Positions 1-5,248 of a stretch of 9,991 nucleotides of DNA are shown one piece after another (position 1 is the stretch's first letter; each line of letters opens with the position of its first letter). Both the position numbers and the translations under genes were made by a program. Under the pieces are notes generated by a model. The model made no database searches and was not told the DNA's origin. It was given only the letters and a program-made list of their open reading frames with translations. Source of the DNA: Candidatus Aminicenantes bacterium UBA876. GTDB lineage: Bacteria > Acidobacteriota > Aminicenantia > UBA2199. Location: contig DBFQ01000068.1 of assembly GCA_002294665.1 (NCBI GenBank), positions 1 through 9,991 on the forward strand, given 5' to 3'.

Positions 1-210
1 GTTAAGGCACTGCCGGACGAAAGAGGCAGAAACAGTCAGCGAAAGCCTAAACCGGCGTGATATGCTCTCTACCCGATGCTAATGCATTTTGGGAAAGATG
101 GAGAAGGTAGTGGTTTCATTCAACCGGCTAAGCGTCTTCCCTGGAGGAAGCGCAGGAAACAGTGGATGGATTGCTCAAACCGTAATCATCCGTTTTTGCG
201 GAACTGCGGT
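1..210 (+). other. Structured non-coding segment, possible group II intron 5' fragment
   Basis: No convincing reading frame is present. The stretch is dense in short hairpins: CTGCC 10-14 with GGCAG 25-29; ATGC 77-80 with GCAT around a TAAT loop, enclosed by CCC/GGG; GGTT/AACC near 112-125; GCG-CTTCC 132-140 with GGAAG-CGC 146-153; and AACCG near 178-182 with CGGTT near 207-211. The order GTTAAG, hairpin, AGAAACAG, AGCGAAAGC, then GAGGAAGCGCAGGAAAC resembles, from memory, domain I of mitochondrial-like group II introns such as Ll.LtrB. If so, the intron's first bases lie just outside the window, and the element is a remnant because no reverse transcriptase follows. Another structured RNA is equally possible; the segment ends just before the promoter of the next gene. 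Confidence 0.3.
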
Positions 211-242
211 TGAACCCCGCTTCCGATTCGCGCTGTTATGGT

Positions 243-271
243 TTGATATTTCAAATCCCCGACCCTAGAAT
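243..271 (+). promoter_or_regulatory. Sigma-70-like promoter of the rubredoxin-like gene
   Basis: A -35 box TTGATA (243-248) and a -10 box TAGAAT (266-271), each matching consensus at 5 of 6 bases, are separated by an ideal 17-base spacer. The predicted start near 278 gives a leader of about 53 nt before the ATG at 331. Confidence 0.6.
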
Positions 272-330
272 AGGTCTGTGGGTAAAAATAAATTTCCAAG
301 CTGTTCCGGGCGGACAGGAGGAGAGGCAAC

Positions 331-882
331 ATGGATCAGAAATTGATTTGTCCGGTTTGCGGTTATGTCACGACCGAAGCCCATCTGGGGGATGTGTGTC
401 CGGCCTGTGGTGTAAAGCGGAAGGCTTTCAAACCCTATGAAGACCGGATTTCAGCAAAGCGCAGAACCCTGTTGGATTTGAAGCTTCATCCCATGGCGGT
501 GCATTTTGCCCAGGCGCTGGCCCTGGTGGTGTTTGCCCTGCTGGTGTTCAGCCTGGTGGCGCATCCGCCCCTGAAAGCCGATACCCGGTCGGCCGCCCGC
601 ATCCTCATGGTGCTGCTGCCCCTGGCTGTGCTGGCCGGGATGCTCCCGGGCATCCTGGATGGGAAAACCCGTTTTCGTCGCCTCGATGTCCCATTCCTGA
701 AAACCAAGCTTCTGGTGTCGGTCATTTTCTTTGCCGCGGCCCTGGCGCAGGCCCTGATGGTGCTGTTGAATTGCGGCTCGGGATTATGGCTCTACCTGGT
801 ACTCAGCGGGTTGTGCAGCCTTTGCGCCATGGTGCTGGGCAGAATCGGGGGGAAACTGGGCTGTCTTTTAGTGGGCGGATGA
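331..882 (+). CDS. Rubredoxin-like domain fused to a DUF2231-like four-helix membrane protein
   Basis: The 183-residue protein begins with a short metal-binding knuckle, CPVCG at residues 7-11 and CPACG at 23-27. The 12 residues between the two CxxC pairs is the spacing of the rubredoxin-like domain found at the end of rubrerythrins, which binds one Fe (or Zn) through four cysteines. A short basic linker leads to LHPMAVHF (residues 52-59), similar to the HP-x-x-VHF opening of DUF2231 membrane proteins. Four hydrophobic segments follow at about 55-77, 89-109, 122-146 and 150-171. The knuckle would most simply face the cytoplasm. AGGAGGAG about 6-13 bases upstream supports the start. A role in electron transfer or redox sensing at the membrane is inferred; no rubrerythrin or superoxide reductase gene lies nearby to support it. 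The family call is firm for the knuckle, moderate for DUF2231. Confidence 0.85.
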   Translation: MDQKLICPVCGYVTTEAHLGDVCPACGVKRKAFKPYEDRISAKRRTLLDLKLHPMAVHFAQALALVVFALLVFSLVAHPPLKADTRSAARILMVLLPLAVLAGMLPGILDGKTRFRRLDVPFLKTKLLVSVIFFAAALAQALMVLLNCGSGLWLYLVLSGLCSLCAMVLGRIGGKLGCLLVGG

Positions 883-898
883 CGGGCGGGGAGCACCC

Positions 899-930
899 TG
901 AGTCGAAAATCTAAAGTTGAAAGTCGAAAG
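899..930 (+). repeat. GTCGAAA-type short tandem repeat, copy 1
   Basis: Degenerate 7-8 base units of the form AGTYGAAA lie in the space after the rubredoxin-like gene. The 13-base core AAAGTTGAAAGTC (913-925) recurs exactly at 3488-3500 in another intergenic space. It leads directly into the CGGTGATG block that begins at 941. Confidence 0.6.
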
Positions 931-940
931 CAAAAAAGTG

Positions 941-1042
941 CGGTGATGGGGAAACCTGGAGTTCGGTGATGAAGATACCCGCCGAACGGTGATGCGGGAA
1001 CTTTCCGGAGCTGTGATGATTGGCCCGTTGCCTCCGGTCACC
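941..1042 (+). repeat. Dispersed CGGTGATG-array repeat, copy A
   Basis: Four units headed by CGGTGATG (the last is CTGTGATG) start at 941, 964, 987 and 1011, that is with periods of 23, 23 and 24 bases. The block aligns without gaps to 9880-9963 in the same orientation. I count 9 mismatches over 84 positions and none in the second unit. Similarity continues, with a small gap, through a TGCCTCCGGTCACC end (1029-1042). Because unit contents differ from each other but are conserved between the two copies, this is a composite interspersed element rather than a simple tandem array. Confidence 0.75.
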
Positions 1043-1232
1043 AACTTTTATTCAGTCGGTCTATACCTTTCAGTACTGTTGGGCGGAAAACCAGCGAAAT
1101 GCAGGGCGAACTCTCTGGCTTCTGCAATGGGCAGATGGTTCCAGTCCCCGGCACTGGGAATCGGGATCATCTCTTTGCCAACAGATCGTTGTTTTTGATC
1201 AGTGTCTCCCAGAGGCGCCGGATCAGCGAAAT
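1043..1232. other. Intergenic stretch without a supported gene
   Basis: This is the rest of the 478-base space between the rubredoxin-like gene and the lipoprotein gene. The frames open here on the + strand overlap each other and lack ribosome binding sites or recognisable protein character. A 49-codon frame on the - strand (1316 to 1167) has an ATG but no ribosome binding site and runs through the lipoprotein promoter. I see no RNA gene here. Confidence 0.5.
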
Positions 1233-1246
1233 ATTCCGGCCGGAAT
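1233..1246. promoter_or_regulatory. 14-bp perfect palindrome beside the lipoprotein promoter
   Basis: ATTCCGG|CCGGAAT is a perfect 14-base palindrome with no spacer. It ends 8 bases upstream of a consensus -35 box. Position and symmetry fit a binding site for a dimeric regulator. It is followed by a short T-run, so a remnant terminator is an alternative, but with no loop bases the RNA hairpin would be short. Confidence 0.35.
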
Positions 1247-1254
1247 TTTTCCGC

Positions 1255-1284
1255 TTGACATTCCCGCAGGTCAGTTGGAATAAT
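1255..1284 (+). promoter_or_regulatory. Sigma-70-like promoter of the lipoprotein gene
   Basis: A perfect -35 box TTGACA (1255-1260) is followed after 18 bases by AATAAT (1279-1284), which matches the -10 consensus at 5 of 6 bases. The predicted start near 1291 leaves a leader of about 70 nt before the ATG at 1361. Confidence 0.6.
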
Positions 1285-1360
1285 CTTTTTTTGAACGAAA
1301 AGAATTTTCGGCCCATTCGTTCAGACAATCACGCAGAAGTATCGGGAGGAAGGAGAAAGC

Positions 1361-2122
1361 ATGAACTGGAAAACTTTGCTCAGACCGGGTTTGGCCTGGT
1401 TGATCGTCCTTGTTTTGATTGTATCCTGTTCACCCAAGGACCCGGCCGCGCGGGTGCTGGCGGTGCTTGAGAAAGGTCTGGCGTCCGCCGAACCCCATTA
1501 CAGCCTGATGAACAACGTCGCCGCGGATGCGGTGCCCCTTGCCGTCCGCACCCGGATGGTGACGAAAAAGGCCGATGAGTACAAGGAACAGGCCGAAGCC
1601 GCGCCGGAAAACTCCATGGTCCGGCTTGACCTGATGACAAAGCGTCTCAAGCTCATCTCCGAGCAGGGCAAGTATGGAGTGGACTACCTGCAGCAGAAGG
1701 CATTGGTAACGGCCGCCATGAAGTCCGCAAGAAAGGCCTGGGGCTCTGCCCTTGACCGCTTGCGTGAAGCGGATATGGCGCTTGCGGTAAAAGCCGGTGC
1801 CACGGTCCGGCAACAGCTCGAGCCGCCGGTCGCCGATGACGGCGAGATCGGAAAAATGCTCGCGGAGCTTTCCAGTTACGAGAACCCGAGCGGGATGATG
1901 CTGCTCATGTTCGACGGTCGCGAGGGGCTGGAGCGGGCGAAGCGGGAGCTGGAAGGAAAAATTCAGGCGGCTTGCAAGGGGTGTACGGAACCCGTGCTGT
2001 ACGAAGCCGCCGCCATGCCGGAATCCATCGCCTCCCGGGCGGATCTTATCGGCGCGCTGGGTTACCCGCCGTTTGCCCGGGCGCTTCTGGAGGACATCCG
2101 GGATCGGATGCAGAAGCCGTAG
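1361..2122 (+). CDS. Predicted outer-membrane-type lipoprotein of unknown function
   Basis: The 253-residue product has a basic N-terminus, a hydrophobic core at about residues 11-20 and a lipobox IVSC ending at Cys23, so it should be processed by signal peptidase II and lipid-anchored. Residue +2 is Ser, not Asp, which favours the outer membrane under the E. coli sorting rule. The mature part is charged and mostly helical in character, with no repeat I can define. Cys205 and Cys208 form a CKGC pair near the C-terminus that could be a disulfide or metal site. A strong GGAGGAAGGAG precedes the ATG with normal spacing, and a consensus promoter lies upstream. I do not recognise a family. The gene is separated from both neighbours by large gaps and looks monocistronic. 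Confidence 0.85.
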   Translation: MNWKTLLRPGLAWLIVLVLIVSCSPKDPAARVLAVLEKGLASAEPHYSLMNNVAADAVPLAVRTRMVTKKADEYKEQAEAAPENSMVRLDLMTKRLKLISEQGKYGVDYLQQKALVTAAMKSARKAWGSALDRLREADMALAVKAGATVRQQLEPPVADDGEIGKMLAELSSYENPSGMMLLMFDGREGLERAKRELEGKIQAACKGCTEPVLYEAAAMPESIASRADLIGALGYPPFARALLEDIRDRMQKP

Positions 2123-2138
2123 CAAGACCGGAATCTTG
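2123..2138 (+). terminator. Weak hairpin directly after the lipoprotein stop codon
   Basis: CAAGA (2123-2127) pairs with TCTTG (2134-2138) around a six-base loop, starting at the base after the TAG. There is no T-run, so it is at best a weak stop or a 3'-end protecting hairpin. Confidence 0.2.
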
Positions 2139-2242
2139 AATTGCCCCTCGCCTCCAGCCGCTTGCCGGGAACCGCAACCATCTCTCGGCCTTAAGATCCG
2201 CCTATGCTCCTCCGCCTGGATACCGGCATGGTCTCTATGCGG

Positions 2243-2287
2243 CGGGTTTTCTGACCCGTTGACTTTATGTTGGCGGGGGTTTAGGCT
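2243..2287 (+). promoter_or_regulatory. Weak candidate promoter with adjacent hairpin, upstream of the ankyrin gene
   Basis: CGGGT (2243-2247) and ACCCG (2254-2258) form an inverted repeat immediately before TTGACT (2259-2264), a 5-of-6 match to the -35 consensus. A 17-base spacer then leads to TAGGCT (2282-2287), a poor -10 box. The leader to the ATG at 2397 would be about 100 nt. No other promoter is apparent in the 274-base gap. Confidence 0.3.
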
Positions 2288-2396
2288 GTGTTTCTGTCGT
2301 GCGGCTACGGGGGAATCATGGGGCCGGCATCAGACGAGTTCTGAGTGAGCGGACTGGAGGCCTGACGGCCCTTGCGTCCGGTCGAGGGAGGGAGGA

Positions 2397-3455
2397 ATGA
2401 ACAAAAAAACATTGCATGCCCGGGCAGCGACCCTGGCGGCAGCCATGGAAAGCATCCAGGAGCAGACACCGCCGGGCTGGTTTGTGTTATCAACCAGTGA
2501 AACCCGGCCGCTGGAACACACGGTGCGGGAGACGGCCGACAGCGTTGAGGAAGCCCGCGAACAGGCCCGAAAAAGAATTCTGCTGCAAGCCCAGAATCAG
2601 CAGGAAAAGGTGATTCGTGAGCCGCTGCGAAAAACCGAGACTGTGTCGGCTTTTACTGAAGACGAAGCCCGGAGCGGGGTCAGTGGTATAAACGATGAGG
2701 GGATACAAATCACAAAAGTGGACATGGTGGCAAAGGGGAGCCGCGGCTTTCTGGGAATCGGGAAAAAGCCCGATCAATACGAGGTGGAATTGTTTTACCC
2801 GGCCATTGTCGAAATCACGTACGAAAACCTGGCTGAAGTAACTGCCGAGATCACCAATGACCGCCAGGCGGCCAATGAGCATTTCCTGGAGTACGCGGAA
2901 AAGGGCTACCTGGACCTGGTCAAAAAATTTCTCGAACTCGGCGCCGACATCAACGCCGTCAATCACAACGGTGCCAGCGCGCTGATTCTTGCCGCCTTCA
3001 ACGGGCATGTCAAGCTCTGTGATTACCTGATTGAACAGGGGATCGACATCAACCGCACGGACCAGGGGGGGTTCACCGCGCTGATGGTGGCCTGCGAAGC
3101 CGCCAAGGCCAGCGCCGACCTGGTAAAAACGCTGATCGATAAAGGCGCAGACGTGAACGCCCGCAGCGGAAGGGGTTCCACCGCCCTGATGGCCGCGGCC
3201 AAGATCGGCCATGCGGAGATTGTGTCACTGCTGCTTGCAAAAGGAGCTGAGATCAATGCCCGCAATACGGATCACAATGTGACCCCGCTGATCTGGGCGG
3301 CCAACGGGGGGCATGTATCCATTGTAAAATATCTTTTGGCAAAAGGCGCCGATGCCGGTATCGTCACCCACAACGGCTACACCGCCGCTTCCATCGCCCA
3401 GGAAAACGGTCATCATTACGTGGTGGAGGCCATCAACCGGCATTTGTCGTCCTGA
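2397..3455 (+). CDS. Ankyrin-repeat protein with an N-terminal Jag_N-like domain
   Basis: The 352-residue protein has no signal peptide or membrane segment and should be cytoplasmic. Its first half contains VEEAREQARKRI (50-61) and then KGSRGFLGIGKK (113-124) followed by YEVEL (128-132). This glycine-rich GFLGIG turn plus a beta strand is the signature of the Jag_N domain of Jag/KhpB-type RNA-binding proteins, but the KH and R3H domains are absent. From about residue 158 to the end run about six ankyrin repeats with typical G-A-D-[IV]-N-A turns (182-187, 250-255, 283-288) and TAL/TPL helix starts; the last is partial. The repeats should form a protein-binding surface. GGAGGGAGGA just upstream of the ATG fixes the start. 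Partner and function are unknown. The ankyrin call is near certain; the Jag_N call rests on the motif alone. Confidence 0.88.
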   Translation: MNKKTLHARAATLAAAMESIQEQTPPGWFVLSTSETRPLEHTVRETADSVEEAREQARKRILLQAQNQQEKVIREPLRKTETVSAFTEDEARSGVSGINDEGIQITKVDMVAKGSRGFLGIGKKPDQYEVELFYPAIVEITYENLAEVTAEITNDRQAANEHFLEYAEKGYLDLVKKFLELGADINAVNHNGASALILAAFNGHVKLCDYLIEQGIDINRTDQGGFTALMVACEAAKASADLVKTLIDKGADVNARSGRGSTALMAAAKIGHAEIVSLLLAKGAEINARNTDHNVTPLIWAANGGHVSIVKYLLAKGADAGIVTHNGYTAASIAQENGHHYVVEAINRHLSS

Positions 3456-3481
3456 GCGCAAAAGCCGGGTAAGGGGCAACC

Positions 3482-3510
3482 AAGTCGAAAGTTGAAAGTC
3501 TGAAGTCGAA
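3482..3510 (+). repeat. GTCGAAA-type short tandem repeat, copy 2
   Basis: Degenerate AGTYGAAA units occupy the gap after the ankyrin gene. The core AAAGTTGAAAGTC (3488-3500) is identical to 913-925. The remaining bases up to 3591 show only a small GGGA/TCCC inverted repeat (3576-3579 with 3585-3588) just before the methyltransferase start. Confidence 0.55.
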
Positions 3511-3591
3511 TACCCAGAGGGCATACGAGTGAAATGGGCCGGGGCAAAGGACGATTTGTATCGAACACATAAATAGGGAAAAACTCCCGAC

Positions 3592-4548
3592 ATGACAAAG
3601 GAAGAGATTTTAGGCAGAATCAACCGGGTTCGATTCTGGTATCACCGGATTGATCTGGGAAACGGAATCTGTACCGCCGGATCTTCAGGGATCAATCGCT
3701 TCGACCGGTATTGTTTTTCTGAAGAATTGCGGGGAAAATCCGTTCTCGATATCGGTGCGTGGGATGGCCTGGAATCATTCAAGGCGGAACAGTTCGGGGC
3801 TACCCGTGTGGTGGCAACAGATGTATGGCAAGACGCCCCTGTGAATAAAAAATATTGGGAAGGGATCCGCAATGGCGATGAAGGGTTTCGCTGTGTCAGG
3901 GAAATCCTGAATTCATCGGTCGAACAACAGAACATCGATGTTTTTCAGATATCAGAGACAAAAACAGGCCAGTTTGATGTCGTGTTTTTCCTCGGGGTGC
4001 TTTACCATCTCCAGCATCCGCTTCAGGCATTGCAGATTATTTCCAGAGTGTGCACGGAGATGCTGGTGCTTGAAACCGCCATTATCGCCCCGGGGGAACT
4101 GCTGGCCGAGGAGAGTGAACAAGTCCCCGTCATGCAACTTCGTGGTACGTCCGGCTGGTTTCCCAACCGGCTTTGTGTGGAGGAGATGCTCAAGCTTGCC
4201 GATTTTAAAAAATTCGATTATTCCTCTTTCAAGAGAGTGCCGACAACGGCACGGGATGCCCAATTCGGTGTGATCAGCCGCGATACGATTGCGCGTGACT
4301 ACGATCTCACAGAGGAGGCAGGCATGAAGCTGGCTGCCGGAACACCGGTGGCTGTTTTGAATACCGAACTGGGAGACATGGAGATTGCGCACCCGCAAGC
4401 CAGGCGCTTACGGATTCAATGGGGTCGTCCTGATCGCCAGGCATGGGTGGATAAGAACGTTGTAAAGATATCTGGAAAGAGGCCGGAAGCACTTGATAAG
4501 AGCAAACAGACAAAAACCACCAGGCTCATTCTGAAAGCCTATAAATGA
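3592..4548 (+). CDS. SAM-dependent methyltransferase, CmoB/DUF1698-like
   Basis: The 318-residue protein has a class I methyltransferase fold. VLDIGAWDG (51-59) is the glycine-rich SAM-binding motif I, VVATD (73-77) ends the second strand with its acidic residue, and FDVVFFLGVLYHLQHP (128-143) is the motif IV region typical of CmoB-like proteins. The opening VRFWYHRIDLGNG (13-25) and the GWFPNRLCVEEML stretch (188-200) also match this group. True CmoB makes the wobble-uridine carboxymethoxy modification using carboxy-SAM; relatives of this type also occur in sugar and surface-glycan clusters. With no cmoA or glycan genes nearby, the substrate cannot be assigned. About 90 residues at the C-terminus (from about 228) extend past the recognisable core and end in a basic tail. 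The start agrees with the family's N-terminus, though the ribosome binding site is weak (AGGGA). It probably shares a transcript with the next gene, 64 bases on. Confidence 0.85.
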   Translation: MTKEEILGRINRVRFWYHRIDLGNGICTAGSSGINRFDRYCFSEELRGKSVLDIGAWDGLESFKAEQFGATRVVATDVWQDAPVNKKYWEGIRNGDEGFRCVREILNSSVEQQNIDVFQISETKTGQFDVVFFLGVLYHLQHPLQALQIISRVCTEMLVLETAIIAPGELLAEESEQVPVMQLRGTSGWFPNRLCVEEMLKLADFKKFDYSSFKRVPTTARDAQFGVISRDTIARDYDLTEEAGMKLAAGTPVAVLNTELGDMEIAHPQARRLRIQWGRPDRQAWVDKNVVKISGKRPEALDKSKQTKTTRLILKAYK

Positions 4549-4601
4549 AGCAGGACCGCGCATGGCGGCGGATGTTCAGCGGCAGTCAGGTTCTTTTGGC
4601 C

Positions 4602-4608
4602 GGGGAGG
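4602..4608 (+). promoter_or_regulatory. Ribosome binding site deciding the start of the VOC gene
   Basis: GGGGAGG lies four bases before the ATG at 4613. The upstream in-frame ATG at 4562 has no such site and would add 17 residues unlike the family, so 4613 is the better start. Confidence 0.7.
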
Positions 4609-4612
4609 AAAA

Positions 4613-5002
4613 ATGAAACTGGATGGATTCGGCATTTTCGTAAAAGACATGGCGGTGATGATTCAATTTTATCGCGATGTGCTGGGTTTCGAAATCAAAG
4701 AAGAAAAAGACACGACCAATGTGTACCTGGTAAAAGACGGAACCCTGTTTTTGCTGTATCGCAGAACTGACTTTGAAAACATGGTGAACAGGAAGTTTGA
4801 ATACCTGTCCTCATTGAACGGTCATTTTGAAATCGCGCTGGGGGTTGAGAATTTCGCGGCTGTTGATGCGGCATACAAGCGGGTCATTGAACAAGGAGCT
4901 GAGTCCATTCTTGAGCCCACAACCGAGCCCTGGGGACAAAGAACCTGTTATATCGCGGATCCGGAGGGGAACCTGATCGAGATCGGTTCTTTTACCCGCT
5001 GA
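4613..5002 (+). CDS. VOC-superfamily (glyoxalase/bleomycin-resistance fold) protein
   Basis: The 129-residue protein shows the two beta-alpha-beta-beta-beta modules of the vicinal oxygen chelate fold. GFGIFVKDM (5-13) and FYRDVLGFEI (19-28) form the first module. HFEIALGV (71-78), WGQRTCYIADPEGNLIEI (107-124) form the second, including the characteristic D-P-E-G-N-x-I-E ending. His71 and Glu123 sit where metal ligands usually lie. The usual ligand in the first strand is replaced by Phe6 or Gly5, so metal chemistry may be altered or lost. Length is typical of single-domain glyoxalase, fosfomycin or bleomycin-binding relatives, and the substrate cannot be told apart from sequence. It follows the methyltransferase by 64 bases on the same strand, suggesting co-transcription; a functional link is not established. 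Confidence 0.85.
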   Translation: MKLDGFGIFVKDMAVMIQFYRDVLGFEIKEEKDTTNVYLVKDGTLFLLYRRTDFENMVNRKFEYLSSLNGHFEIALGVENFAAVDAAYKRVIEQGAESILEPTTEPWGQRTCYIADPEGNLIEIGSFTR

Positions 5003-5103
5003 TTTCGGGTCCAAACCTGGACGATGGAATGGCCGGGGGAGAGAGGCGAGGACTGCCTCAACTTGTTTGTAGCAATTCACGACCTGACCCCAGATCCAGA
5101 TCG

Positions 5104-5151
5104 GCGGTTGACGAACCGCGACTCCCTGCCGGACCGGACGCCGGCCGGCAG
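5104..5151 (+). promoter_or_regulatory. Pair of strong hairpins upstream of the helical-repeat gene
   Basis: GCGGTT (5104-5109) pairs with AACCGC (5114-5119) around a GACG loop. Seven bases later CTGCCGG (5126-5132) plus CCGG (5134-5137) pair with CCGG (5141-5144) plus CCGGCAG (5145-5151), giving 11 base pairs with one bulged A and an ACG loop. Neither is followed by a T-run. They lie just before the promoter at 5159, so they could end transcription from the VOC operon, insulate the promoter, or be protein-binding palindromes. Confidence 0.4.
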
Positions 5152-5158
5152 AAACGAT

Positions 5159-5187
5159 TTGAAATTCTATTTGCCTATGCGTACAAT
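5159..5187 (+). promoter_or_regulatory. Sigma-70-like promoter of the helical-repeat gene
   Basis: TTGAAA (5159-5164) and TACAAT (5182-5187) each match consensus at 5 of 6 bases with an ideal 17-base spacer. A start near 5194 gives a 55-nt leader to the ATG at 5249 and excludes the upstream in-frame ATG at 5024. Confidence 0.65.
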
Positions 5188-5248
5188 CAATCCGCGCAGA
5201 AATCGGTTTTTTCAGTTGTTTTTCTCCGGGCAAGACAGGGAGGCCGGC

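Noticed and set aside
1..210. c-di-GMP (GEMM-I) or cobalamin riboswitch upstream of the rubredoxin-like gene
   Set aside because: AAGCCTAA superficially recalls GEMM, but the order and pairing of its conserved segments are missing. The promoter at 243-271 lies downstream, so this segment would not be in that gene's leader.
941..1042. CRISPR-like array because of regularly spaced CGGTGATG
   Set aside because: The repeat head is only 8 bases, the period is 23-24 bases, and the intervening bases are conserved between the two copies, unlike unique spacers. No cas gene is present.
1167..1316. 49-codon reading frame on the - strand
   Set aside because: It has an ATG but no ribosome binding site, runs through the lipoprotein promoter and palindrome, and its peptide matches nothing I know.
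4562..4612. Earlier ATG as start of the VOC gene
   Set aside because: No ribosome binding site; the added 17 residues are unlike the family, whereas 4613 has GGGGAGG four bases upstream.
5024..5248. In-frame N-terminal extension of the helical-repeat protein
   Set aside because: It would bury the signal peptide at residue 76 and translate across two hairpins and a near-consensus promoter. The ATG at 5249 has GGGAGG upstream.
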